Positions 51,901 to 60,301 of a stretch of DNA of 64,000 bases are shown here, in pieces. The translations under genes and the position numbers were made by a program. Within the stretch, counting starts at the first letter, position 1. Every line of letters begins with the position of its first letter. The notes beneath the pieces were generated by a model that was not told where the DNA came from, did not search any database, and was given only the letters and a program-made list of their open reading frames with translations. This stretch comes from Planctomycetota bacterium (GTDB taxonomy: Bacteria > Planctomycetota > Phycisphaerae > Sedimentisphaerales > Anaerobacaceae): positions 1-64,000 of the forward strand of contig DUZJ01000006.1 of the NCBI GenBank assembly GCA_013349615.1. Direction: 5' to 3'.

Positions 51901-53141
51901 CCAACCGGTGCGCGAACCTGAACCGTCACCTGCGCCTGGAAGCCGGCATAGTCGGCGTGTATTGTAATATCTCCAGACAAGGTGACACCGTCAGTGTTCA
52001 AGAGTCCCCCGGCATCAATGCCGCCAAAACCCGGTGGTTCAAGAGACCATACAGACATCGTAGTCACGTCAATGTTTGAACCATCGTCATAAGATGCTAC
52101 GGCCAAATATTGTTCCAAAGAGTTTTCGTGGACTTCGTCCGGGCCGATCAGATCGATTCCGAGAAATGTTCCGTGTTCGTAAGTAAACTCATCGACTCCT
52201 ATGTCAACGCATTCACCCATCAACCGCGGCTCACCTTCCCAATCCGTCATATTGACATTTGGCAAATAGTCCGGGTCGCCGGCGTCGATGCATGGTGAGC
52301 CTGGCAGCAAATGGTAATCACCGCGGGTAGGGTCAGCGAACATTGGATCGGCAGAGATGTTGCCCTGTGTACCTGTTAAGTCGAAAGGCGTGCTTTGAGA
52401 GATGTAATTAGTTGTGTTGTCCCACACATCGTTGTAAGTAATTAGTTTCTTTCGCTCCTCGTCCCTTGAGTTATAAACGAAATAGATTCCTTTTACAAAA
52501 TTTGTGATGATGTTTCCGGTAATAGTTGCTACGGACTGCATTCTATAATAGATACCCGTTCCCGAGCCCGGGTCGCGGGCGATAATGACGTTGTTCCTGA
52601 TTATTGCGCTTACACCGCCGGCAGAATATATATGATCCAGGAACACACCGCTGTTAGAATTGAGCACGTTGTTTTCGATGAGCGGAGTCGAGGGGGGATG
52701 TTCATGACCTTTAACATACGCTTCTATCGCGAAATTCGACGCTATGATTCTGCAGTACCTTATTGTGGGAGAGTATCCGTCAAAGTATACGCCTGTATCG
52801 CCGCGTATAGTGAAGCCTAATAAGCTTCCATTCGAGGCGGTGACAACGATGCCATCGGCCGATATAACTGTGGCGGCGACGACACTGGGATAATGCGGAT
52901 GTGTGCCGGTTACGGTAATGGCCTTGCCTCTGAAGTTGATGTTTTCGTGGTAGGTGCCCGGAGAGACAATTATGACGTCGCCGTGGTTGGCGTGGTCGAT
53001 TGCGGCCTGAATGTTACTGAAGTCAGCAGTTCCATCGTCATCGACGTATATGATTTTTGCGTGAGCGGTGCCAGCAAAGGCCAATACTATCATTAATAGC
53101 GAAATTGTCAGTGCGGTTTTAAGAAATGTTCTTCCATCCAT
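48948..53141 (-). CDS. Giant secreted right-handed beta-helix protein
   Basis: 1397 residues from ATG 53141, which has a strong AAAGGAGGTCCAGAA site; the track start adds 23 unlikely residues. Signal peptide ends near GTAHAKI. Three beta-helix blocks each begin with a line such as VPQEYETIQAAVDAAIDGDTVVIAPGTY and run through PbH1 repeats (NCTITGNNAAHSEGGGI, GGAMFSWDTEPNIIHCTF), closing with DGDYHLLPTSPCIDAGDPNYIPEPN. Between them are two Ig-like repeats (LEIIGPPKVRENCTGRYKAVAHY) and a BACON-like domain (CPWLTISPSAGTLASGELDD). The last 90 residues match the C-terminal domain of the first secreted protein. Likely surface-associated, perhaps polysaccharide-binding. Confidence 0.9.
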   Translation of the reverse strand: MDGRTFLKTALTISLLMIVLAFAGTAHAKIIYVDDDGTADFSNIQAAIDHANHGDVIIVSPGTYHENINFRGKAITVTGTHPHYPSVVAATVISADGIVVTASNGSLLGFTIRGDTGVYFDGYSPTIRYCRIIASNFAIEAYVKGHEHPPSTPLIENNVLNSNSGVFLDHIYSAGGVSAIIRNNVIIARDPGSGTGIYYRMQSVATITGNIITNFVKGIYFVYNSRDEERKKLITYNDVWDNTTNYISQSTPFDLTGTQGNISADPMFADPTRGDYHLLPGSPCIDAGDPDYLPNVNMTDWEGEPRLMGECVDIGVDEFTYEHGTFLGIDLIGPDEVHENSLEQYLAVASYDDGSNIDVTTMSVWSLEPPGFGGIDAGGLLNTDGVTLSGDITIHADYAGFQAQVTVQVRAPVGLEIIGPPKVRENCTGRYKAVAHYEQGGTRDVTHSALWTAWPQNLVIIDASGLLQTYDIDGPQHVTVQADYAGLQAQALVFVPFRTPYTLRVPQEYETIQAAVDAAIDGDTVVIAPGTYIGDGNRDIDPRGKAITIRSVNPDDPAVVRATVINCQGTKTVAHRGFKVQSGEGPNCVLAGLTIINGYANSKAGYDGGGIYCRYSSPTITKCIIADCTADWNGGGIYCVRCDPIIINCTITGNNAAHSEGGGIGCSKSPAAASNPLIANCTISNNIARYGGAIARAAQNSKIINCTIADNSTTNGYGGGLYCCDAQINNCVITGNSSPSYPGSGIYQCTGPITNSTLIYNTGDVTVSRCPGPFTNCIIWGNHNDAILMSVLDVVINYSCIQGWNPEGPGTGNTGANPKFLLDTQPYLSPDSPCIDAGTNSPPGGLPPTDLGGNPRVIAVVDMGAYEYNPAAATIVVAPANITFNLRQGDPNLHQKTLTVGNAGGVELTYELAEDCPWLTISPSAGTLASGELDDIIITVDPSGITHGVNTCALIISDTQAPNRLRTVTVELKVTGPLRVPQDFGTIQHAIDAAIDGDIVLVSDGVYRGLGNKDLNLRGKAITLRSEAGPKKCIIDCQNFGRAFYFHTNEGKETRIDGFTITNAWSIWGAGIYCRHGANPTITNCILKENSAAKYGGAMFSWDTEPNIIHCTFTNNSAARRGGVMYSIAGSPTFTGCTFIANMAGEDGSGMYIDYHSSPTLTNCLLTANAAPGNGGTLNCARDSTVNLTSCILWGNSATQIPGYANVNFSDIQGGHPGQGNIDADPCFMAQGYWDANGTWIDGDYHLLPTSPCIDAGDPNYIPEPNETDLDGNPRVMGARIDMGAYEAPLPAEVRIVPRTINLASKGKSITCYIWLPEDYNIADIDPNSVFLGNEIQPEQFSVDEQAQLATAKFSREKVQAILEVGDINLKITGRFTDGTQFEATDTIKVIDKAGKN

Positions 53142-53571
53142 TTCTGGACCTCCTTTCGCCCCCTTTGGGGGGCTAAAACCGTTTTTTTTCGGCGCATGAA
53201 AGGCCGGCAAGAAGCTGAAAGTATCGCTTCGCCAACTATATGTTCGATACTAAGCAATATAACTAATTAAAACAGGGGAGTCAAGGAAATTCTTATAGGA
53301 CTTAAGGAGATGTGCTAAAAAAGAAAGACGGTGGGCTGAAGCCCACCCTGCAATCTACAATCTTCGGCACGCTAAAGGCGTGACTTCCGTCGGAATGACA
53401 GTACATATAGAATGTTACACTCGCTTAGATAAACAACCTGCGGTAAAACCGCAGGCTAAATAACGCCGCAATAAACCCCTCGACCTTACTCAGGACAAGT
53501 TGTTGGGCTAAATATCCGCTCGATATTCAATGCTTGCTATGAGTGATGAATAATGGATAATATTTATTGCA
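53142..53571. repeat. Intergenic cluster of REP-like palindromes
   Basis: GGTGGGCT-GA-AGCCCACC (53330-53347), CACGC-TAAAG-GCGTG (53368-53382) and CCTGCGGT-AAA-ACCGCAGG (53437-53455) are three near-perfect palindromes, with TTCCGTCGGAATGACAGTA between. No gene is visible. The cluster separates divergent genes and may hold their promoters, but I cannot place these with confidence. Confidence 0.65.
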
Positions 53572-53800
53572 ATGATAAAGGCAAATGCCGGTTTGGATAT
53601 TGAAGAAGTTTTTGCGACGGGCGGGGTCATTTCGCAATCGTTCGGCGGGTTCGAGGAGCGGGCCGAACAAGTGCAGATGGCGCGTGCGGTGCAGAAGGCG
53701 TTTGTAGAAGGTCGGCATCTGGCTGTCGAGGCGGGGACGGGGGTCGGCAAGAGCTTCGCATACCTTATCCCGGCCATAGAACTGGTTTATCGAAAAGCGG

Positions 53801-53861
53801 GCCCTATTAGAAATTCTGCAAAGTCCGAGAGAATACAAAAAAGGAAGAACTCTAACGGAGC
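53801..53861 (+). repeat. 61 bp palindromic element inside the dinG-type gene
   Basis: GCCCTATTAGAAAT (53801-53814) and AACTCTAACGGAGC (53848-53861) are degraded forms of the GCCCCGTTAGAAAT arms. The encoded stretch PIRNSAKSERIQKRKNSNGAG aligns residue by residue with PVRNSIRGDIIQKGKISNGAS in dxs: same frame, same length. Confidence 0.88.
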
Positions 53862-54946
53862 AGGCAAGGTGCTAATCAGTACCTTTACCATCACGCTGCA
53901 GGAGCAGTTGACAGGCAAGGACATTCCATTTCTGCAAGGCTGTCTTCGGCGCGGATTTACAGCGGTGCTTGCAAAGGGTAGAGGGAATTATCTTTGTAAA
54001 CGCCGGCTTGAATTTGCGCTGCGAAGGCAGGGCCGATTGTTCGATGAGTCCGGCTCGCAATTAGCGGTGATAAACGACTGGGCCAGACAAACCGATGACG
54101 GCTCGCTGAGCAATCTTACGTTCGTGCCGAAGAACCAGGTCTGGGACGCGGTCAAGAGCGAACACGGTAACTGCCGCGGCAGAAAATGCCGGCATTTTCG
54201 CGAATGCTTCTACTGGCGAGCGAGGCGGCGACTGGAAACCGCGGATATTATTGTGGCAAATCATGCACTAATGTTTAGCGATCTCGTTCTAAAAGAGCAG
54301 GGGGCATCGGTCCTGCCAGACTACCGATACGTGATAATCGATGAGGCACAGAATATCGAGCACGTGGCCGAAGACCATTTCGGAATAGATATTAGCAATT
54401 ACAGAGTAAGATTTCTGCTCGACGGGCTTTATAATCCGCGAACGCACAAAGGGCTTCTGGCTTACATGGCTTCGCACGGCAAAACAGAGGCGGCGATGAA
54501 AATTGTCGGGCGAATCGAGAAAGAGGCGAGGGCGTTCTTTAAGGCGGTCCGGGAATGGTTCGAAGAGAACAAGGGGCAGACCAACGGCAGATGTTATGCG
54601 AATTTCGTTGACGACAGAATCGGAGGCAACCTGAAGGAGCTGCGGCTGGAATTAGCCAAGCTGGCCAAGGGAGCCGAAGACACTGATGAGAAATTTGAGA
54701 TTATGCGGTTCGTCGACCGCTGTGCTGCGCTTGCGCAGGATTTAGACCGCTTCCTGGCGCAGAAGCAGGCAGATTATGTTTACTGGGTCGAGGTTGGCGG
54801 TGGCGGAGGGAGTCGCCCGCGGCGGGTAGTTTTGAAAAGTGCGGCGGTGAACGTCGGGGCGGATGTGAAAAGGTGCCTGTTCGATAAATATGAATCGGTG
54901 ATAATGACGAGCGCAACTTTGAGCAGCGGGACGGTGGGAGAAAAGA

Positions 54947-55049
54947 TTAACCACCGAGAACGCAGAGGGCACAGAGAAAATAAGAGAGAAATGGATTCCT
55001 ACTTTCGCAGGAATGACAATGTTAAAAAACTCCGCGAACTCGGCGGTAA
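54947..55049 (+). repeat. MITE-like element inside the dinG-type gene
   Basis: TTAACCACCGAGAACGCAGAG at the left end and CTCCGCGAACTCGGCGGTAA at the right are imperfect inverted copies of each other. The interior holds the palindrome ATTCCTACTTTCGCAGGAAT. The intergenic copy at 18077-18217 confirms the ends. It encodes NHRERRGHRENKREMDSYFR and onward between TSATLSSGT and SGFDFFAGRIGL, keeping the frame. Confidence 0.8.
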
Positions 55050-55753
55050 CACCAGTGGTTTTGATTTTTTTGCCGGCCGAATCGGGCTGGAAGACTACGA
55101 AGCTCTCGGCCTCGGGTCGCCTTTCGATTACGAAAAGCAGGTTACGATTTATATCGAAAAGGACCTGCCGAATCCTAACGAACCGTCTTTTATTAAAGCC
55201 GCAGCCGAGAAGGTAAAAAAATACATACTGCAAACAAAGGGGCGGGCGTTTGTGCTTTTCACCAGCTACAAGATGCTCGGCGAGCTCTGCGAGGAGCTCG
55301 ATGACTGGCTGGCGGAAAATGATATCGAACTGCTTCAGCAGGGAGCGGGTGTCGACAGGACGGTGCTTTTGAGGCACTTCAAGGCTGAGGGTAACAGTGT
55401 CCTATTCGGGACGGACAGCTTCTGGCAGGGCGTTGATGTGCCGGGGGCAGCGCTTAGCAATGTTATCATTGTTCGTCTGCCGTTTGCTGTTCCTGATAAG
55501 CCGCTGCTTGCCGGCAGATTAGAGCAGATACGAGAGCAGGGGGGCAATCCTTTCAATGATTATCAACTGCCTTCGGCGATTATCTAGTTCAAGCAGGGCT
55601 TCGGGCGACTAATCCGCAGCAAGACCGATACCGGCATCGTGGTTATCTTGGACTCGCGCGTGGTCAACAAATCCTACGGTGCGAAGTTCTTAGCCGCGAT
55701 ACCGAAATGCAAAACGAAGATAGTGGCCGGTGACTCGTGAGGCGAGCCGCGGA

Positions 55754-57214
55754 TTAGCTGGAGATGCTGCTCTCAAGGTGGGCAAGTACTGTCCTGGCTT
55801 TCGAGACTTTGTTTCCGGCCGGGCCGTTCCAGTACAACTCTGCATCCCTCTTCAAAAGGTCTTCGATTCTTTTGCAGGCCAAAAGTACGGTGGCGTGATT
55901 TTTATTGCCCATAAACCTGCCTACCTCCGATGAGGACATCTTTGTGTGCTGTCTTGTCAGATACATACTAAAATGCCGGGCGAGTGCCACAGTCCTGTCT
56001 TTCTTGGAGGAGTGTATCTTTGCCGGTGTTATGCCGAAATACGTGGCGACGGCTGATTCGATGTCGGATATGTGCACAATCGGGTCGCATCTTTCCAGGT
56101 GCTCGGCCAGAACCGCCTGGGCCATAGGCAGGTTGATTTTCTCGTTTTGCAGTGCAGAGAAGGCAATTAATTTCAGCAGAGCCCCTTCCAATTCCCGCAC
56201 GTTTGTGCGGAGATTTTCGGCGATGTATTTTATTACATTTTCGGAGATGGTTTTTTCGATTTTCAATCTGGCGTTGCCGGTCGTTAATTGTCTTGCGTAC
56301 TGTCTGCATATTTGACATCGCGTGTTGAAATCCGGGTTCTCAATCTTTACGACCATTCCTGAGACGAAGCGGTTGACCAGCTTATCCGAGAGCTGTCCTA
56401 TCATCTTGGGATGTGCGTCGGAAGCGAGGACGACCTGCTTGCCGGCCAGATTGATTGTATTGAAAGTATGCAGGAATTCCTCCTGCGTTGAAGGCTTGCT
56501 GGCCAAGAAGTGGATATCGTCGATTGCTAACAATTCCGTTTGCCGCATTCGTCGCCTAAAAGCCTCCAGCTTTTTTGTCTTCAAGGCCAGCACGAACTGA
56601 TTGGCAAAATCTTCCGCTGAGAGGTACAGCCAATTAGTTTGGGGCCGACTTAAACACACGGCATTGCAAATCCCTTGCAGCAGATGTGTTTTTCCGACCC
56701 CGTATCCTCCGTGAATAAACAGCGGATTGAAAGGGCAATGCTTTTCTTCTACGACGGCTTTTCCGGCGTTGTATGCCAGTTGATTGGACGCGCCGACAAC
56801 GAATGTGTCCAAATTGAAGTGAAGCTTCTTCGTTGAAGGCGACAGTATTGTCGTTCTGTGGCCGGGCAGTCGATTCCGGGCCTTTGCCACGAGTTGCGCC
56901 TGTGAGTCGAGCTGGGGTCGCCGGAGGCTCCCGGAAAGCTCCGGGTCGATTGTAAATGTAATCTTTGCCCCTGTCCCGGTAGCCTCGCGAACCGCCTGTC
57001 CGATTTCCCTTGAGAAATGATTTTCAATCCAGCTCGCAATAAAGAGGTTTGGCACACCAACTTTTAGATATCCGCCTGTAAGTGTCATTTTGGTTGAGTT
57101 CTTAAACCAGATTCTAAACTTTTGTGGTCCGACCTTCGCGGCAAGAGCTTCGTTAATAGCGTTTATCTGTGTTCCGGCGGACCGGGCCTGCTCATCCGTG
57201 ATTGTGCCCTGCAT
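55754..57214 (-). CDS. dnaA: Chromosomal replication initiator DnaA
   Basis: About 486 residues from ATG 57214 (MQGTITDEQARS); the track start 57301 adds 29 unlikely residues. Domain I has KVGPQKFRIWFKNST, domain III the AAA+ motifs GGYGVGKTHLLQ and LLAIDDIHFLASKPSTQEEF, and the sensor region LVNRFVSGMVVKIENPDFNTR. Domain IV carries the DNA-binding signature ARHFSMYLTRQHTKMSSSEVGRFMGNKNHATVLLACKRI. DnaA opens the origin. dnaN and gyrase are not adjacent; DnaA-box-like sites occur upstream. Confidence 0.95.
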   Translation of the reverse strand: MQGTITDEQARSAGTQINAINEALAAKVGPQKFRIWFKNSTKMTLTGGYLKVGVPNLFIASWIENHFSREIGQAVREATGTGAKITFTIDPELSGSLRRPQLDSQAQLVAKARNRLPGHRTTILSPSTKKLHFNLDTFVVGASNQLAYNAGKAVVEEKHCPFNPLFIHGGYGVGKTHLLQGICNAVCLSRPQTNWLYLSAEDFANQFVLALKTKKLEAFRRRMRQTELLAIDDIHFLASKPSTQEEFLHTFNTINLAGKQVVLASDAHPKMIGQLSDKLVNRFVSGMVVKIENPDFNTRCQICRQYARQLTTGNARLKIEKTISENVIKYIAENLRTNVRELEGALLKLIAFSALQNEKINLPMAQAVLAEHLERCDPIVHISDIESAVATYFGITPAKIHSSKKDRTVALARHFSMYLTRQHTKMSSSEVGRFMGNKNHATVLLACKRIEDLLKRDAELYWNGPAGNKVSKARTVLAHLESSISS

Positions 57215-57364
57215 TGATACTCTCCTCTGCCAATCGATAGTTCCAAGTTTTTCGTGTTCAATTTTGATTCCCTGCCGGTAACAAGCAGGAGTAAAATTCA
57301 CAAGTCAAATAAACGTTATTATTGGTCAGCGACAAGACAAATCAACGGCATTTTAGAAAAATTC

Positions 57365-57474
57365 TTTTCCACTTGATAGAGGTTCCTGTCAGCATTGACT
57401 TTGCGCACGAAAAAAATTTATTTTTAACAGGTTTTGCACAACGTAAGTTTGTTTTGTGGAAAAGCTGTGGATTG
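57365..57474. promoter_or_regulatory. DnaA-box-like sites upstream of dnaA
   Basis: TGTGGAAAA (57455-57463) and TGTGGATTG (57466-57474) are one and two changes from TGTGGATAA and lie 11 bases apart, one helical turn, in the same orientation. TTTTCCACT (57365-57373) is a weaker inverse site. The surrounding 57302-57546 is AT-rich. It may be an autoregulatory site of dnaA or part of an origin. Confidence 0.45.
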
Positions 57475-57546
57475 TATTTGTTATTGACTGTTTGGTGCCG
57501 GCAACTTAGTATTGTTTAGTCATCAATTTTTTAATGGAGAATACAA

Positions 57547-58923
57547 ATGAATCGACGTGATTTTTTGAAAGCCATTGGTCTGGGCGCGGCATCGCTGACG
57601 CTTGACGGTTGCCTGAGTGCTTCAACGCCGTTTACGGGCGGTAGGGACAAGACCAAGCCGAACATCGTGATAGCACTGTGCGACGACTTAGGCTACGGGG
57701 ACCTTAGCTGCTACGGCCACCCACACATCAAGACACCGAACATGGACAAATTAGCTGCCGAGGGGATGAAGCTGACGGACTGCTACGCGGCCGCTCCGGT
57801 CTGCTCACCCGCGCGGGCGGGAATGCTGACCGGCCGCACGCCCTACCGCAGCGGGATTTATGACTGGATACCCGGCAATAATCCCATGCACCTCAAACAA
57901 GAAGAAATTACAGTTGCGACGCTGTTGAAAGAGGCCGGTTATGGTACCTGCCACGTGGGCAAGTGGCACTGCAACGGCAAGTTTAACTCGGCCGAGCAGC
58001 CGCAACCTGACGACCACGGTTTTGAGTACTGGTTCTCCACGCAGAATAACGCCGGGCCTACGCATCACAATCCAGTCAATTTTGTCCGCAACGGCCAGCC
58101 GGTGGGTAAACTGAAAGGATATTCCTCTTCGCTGATAGTTCAGGAAGCAATCGACTGGCTGAATATTAAATGGGACCGCTCAAAGCCATTCTGCTTGCTC
58201 GTGTGGTTTCATGCACCGCACGAGCCGATTGCCACGGGGCCGGAATTTATGGAGATGTATGAGGGCAAAAAAGAGGCCATATATTACGGCAATGTATCGC
58301 AGATGGACCACGAGTTCGGTAGGTTGATGAAGACGCTGGACAGGATGGAGCTGCGCGATGAGACTTTTGTGATGTTCACCAGCGATAATGGTCCTGAGAC
58401 GTTGGACCGTTATCGCGGTGCGCACCGGTCGTTTGGTTCTCCGGGGCCGCTGCGTGGTATGAAGCTGCACATATATGAAGGCGGGATTCGCGTGCCGGGC
58501 ATCATCCGCTGGCCGGGTAATACGAAAGCCGGGACCATCTGCGACGAGCCGGTCAACGGTACGGACATTTTAGCCACGCTGTGCGCAATGGCGGGAGTCG
58601 GCGTGCCGAGTGATAGGCCAATCGACGGTGCCAGTATTCTGCCGATTTTTGAGGGCAAAAAAATAAGGCGGAAAGTGCCTTTGTACTGGCGATATGACCG
58701 GGCGTTGAGCAGGCCGTTGACCGTGGCGATGAGAGAGGGTGACTGGAAGATTATCGCCGACAATAAAATGACGAAATTTGAGCTGTATAACCTTCGCAAA
58801 GATATGACGGAGGAGCACGACCTCGCCACAAGTGAACCGAGGCGTTTGGAGGCGATGAAGAAAAAGCTGGCCAAGTTACATGCTGAAATCGAGTCCGAAG
58901 GGCCGAGATGGGGACGGGAATGA
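57547..58923 (+). CDS. Tat-exported sulfatase
   Basis: 458 residues after TGGAGAATACAA. The N-terminus has a twin-arginine motif (RRDFLKAIGLGAASLTL) followed by a lipobox-like DGC, so the enzyme is probably exported folded and lipidated. Active site: CDDLGYGDLSCYG (metal), CSPARAGMLTGR (C-x-P-x-R, Cys converted to formylglycine), VGKWHC and TSDNGPE. Length and order are those of planctomycete arylsulfatases acting on sulfated polysaccharides. The formylglycine-generating enzyme is not in the window. Confidence 0.93.
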   Translation: MNRRDFLKAIGLGAASLTLDGCLSASTPFTGGRDKTKPNIVIALCDDLGYGDLSCYGHPHIKTPNMDKLAAEGMKLTDCYAAAPVCSPARAGMLTGRTPYRSGIYDWIPGNNPMHLKQEEITVATLLKEAGYGTCHVGKWHCNGKFNSAEQPQPDDHGFEYWFSTQNNAGPTHHNPVNFVRNGQPVGKLKGYSSSLIVQEAIDWLNIKWDRSKPFCLLVWFHAPHEPIATGPEFMEMYEGKKEAIYYGNVSQMDHEFGRLMKTLDRMELRDETFVMFTSDNGPETLDRYRGAHRSFGSPGPLRGMKLHIYEGGIRVPGIIRWPGNTKAGTICDEPVNGTDILATLCAMAGVGVPSDRPIDGASILPIFEGKKIRRKVPLYWRYDRALSRPLTVAMREGDWKIIADNKMTKFELYNLRKDMTEEHDLATSEPRRLEAMKKKLAKLHAEIESEGPRWGRE

Positions 58924-59029
58924 GACAGGCCGGCAGCAAGCCATCCCCAAAAACATTCGACTTAGCTTAAGGCTGCCACCCGTTGGAAGAAGGCTGCAAG
59001 ATGTACGCAGCTTGGCCGAAAAACAGTTA

Positions 59030-60301
59030 TCAACTCTGCCTTAGCCAGCGGAGGATTTCGAGGGGGCCGGGGCGTTTTCCGTACATTAGAATGCCTGTTC
59101 GAAATATTTTTGCAGCGGTCCATATCACAACCAGCACGGCTATAGCCAACACGACCACCGTTGCGAAAATCTCAAACAATGATACATCCGAGCCGGCGGC
59201 CAACCGCAATATCATCACCATGGGTGTTACGGGCGGTACGAACGACAATGCCCTTGCGAGGGTGCCATCGGGACTTTGAACAAGCTTGAACCAACCTATC
59301 ATCGGAATTACGAATATTAACATAACGGGCATCATTAGGCTCTGGGTTTCCTTGATGGTGTTACAGACCGAGCCGATGCCGGTCAGGATGGCGCTGAATA
59401 AAAGATAGCCAAGAATGTAATATATCACAAAATACACCATCAACTGCGGAGTGATACCAACGTTTAGGCCCTGCCAACTGGCGGCTGCATAGGCGGCAGC
59501 GGACCAAAGGGTCATTACGGTCAGGCCGATACCGGCCAAGCCGAGGATTTTGCCGGCCATCAGTTGAAAGGGGCTTACGGCTGAGAGCAGGACCTCGATA
59601 ATCCTTGAATTTTTCTCTTCAATTATGCTGCTGAGCATGTGCTGGCCCGTTCCGACCATTCCCATAAATATCAGGTACATAAAGAAGAAGGGAACCATCA
59701 TGCCGGCTATTCTCTGGCCCTGGCTTTGGACCTGCTCCCTGCCTTCGGCGGCCCCTATTTCGAGGCGTTCAAGAGGGACGTTTCGAAGCCTGGCGAGCAG
59801 TTTTTTGTCGATTTTTTCTATTTCGTACCGCCGATTCTCAACGGCCTTCCTGAAAAAATTCTCGATGGTCCAGAAGGCATCAACATTGGCGGGCTTTGGC
59901 TTATAGGTATAAAAACGTATCTTGCCCGGGCCTTCGAGAATGTCTTCGTCCAGGACAACATAGGCATTGAACTGACCATTGCGGAGCTTCGTTTTGCCTT
60001 TTGCTTCAGTTGAATTCGCATCCTGCTGAACGTCGAGGCGTTGAAGGAGAAATTGACTATTGGGATTTCTTTTATTGTAGTCATCGAAAGAGGTTTTGAT
60101 GTCTTCTGCCAGTGTTTTTGAGAGGTCAGTAACCCCTACCACGATATCGGGGCGCGGGCCGGCTTTGCCGCCCGAAATTGCTTTAGTGAAGAAGATTATC
60201 ACGCCGATTATGACGGGGGTCATTAACAGGCCAATAATAAACGTCTTGGTCTTGGCTGTTTCAATATATTCGCGCTGCGCGACCTTAAGAATCCTGTGCA
60301 T
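59030..60301 (-). CDS. ABC-2 type transporter permease (NatB-like)
   Basis: 423 residues from ATG 60301 (MHRILKVAQREYIETAKTKTF), preceded by TTGGAGCAAGCG inside the end of the ATPase gene; the two overlap by 17 bases. One helix at the N-terminus (FIIGLLMTPVIIGVIIFFTKA), a large extracytoplasmic domain, then five helices (MVPFFFMYLIFMGMVG, LGLAGIGLTVMTLWSAAAYAA, LMVYFVIYYILGYLLFSAILTGIGSV, LMMPVMLIFVIPMIGWF, IFATVVVLAIAVLVVIWTAAKIF) as in NatB/ABC2 exporters. Substrate unknown; Bacillus NatAB exports sodium. Confidence 0.9.
   Translation of the reverse strand: MHRILKVAQREYIETAKTKTFIIGLLMTPVIIGVIIFFTKAISGGKAGPRPDIVVGVTDLSKTLAEDIKTSFDDYNKRNPNSQFLLQRLDVQQDANSTEAKGKTKLRNGQFNAYVVLDEDILEGPGKIRFYTYKPKPANVDAFWTIENFFRKAVENRRYEIEKIDKKLLARLRNVPLERLEIGAAEGREQVQSQGQRIAGMMVPFFFMYLIFMGMVGTGQHMLSSIIEEKNSRIIEVLLSAVSPFQLMAGKILGLAGIGLTVMTLWSAAAYAAASWQGLNVGITPQLMVYFVIYYILGYLLFSAILTGIGSVCNTIKETQSLMMPVMLIFVIPMIGWFKLVQSPDGTLARALSFVPPVTPMVMILRLAAGSDVSLFEIFATVVVLAIAVLVVIWTAAKIFRTGILMYGKRPGPLEILRWLRQS

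Larger units (their letters stand above)
53572..55740 (+). pseudogene. dinG: DinG/XPD-type DNA helicase with two insertions and in-frame TAG
   Basis: 722 codons. Walker A VEAGTGVGKSFAYL, an Fe-S cysteine set (YLCKRR, GNCRGRKCRHFREC), DEAQNIEHV (motif II) and VIMTSATLSSGT are all present. TAG 55585-55587 interrupts the frame just before motif VI, which continues [16 protein letters not shown] and [16 protein letters not shown] up to TGA 55738-55740. The protein cut at the TAG would lose motif VI and be inactive. Two repeat elements are in frame: 53801-53861 between motifs I and Ia, and 54947-55049 after TSATLSSGT. The family unwinds R-loops, D-loops or damage intermediates. Confidence 0.88.

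Noticed and set aside
53330-53455. CRISPR array between the beta-helix gene and the helicase
   Set aside because: The three palindromes differ from each other and there is no repeat-spacer regularity or cas gene.
11249-55740. Genome-wide recoding of TAG as sense
   Set aside because: ilvN, pcm, the antitoxin gene, nrdR, ksgA, pdxA and the fumarase gene all end in TAG at the natural end of the protein, so TAG is a normal stop; only local suppression stays open.
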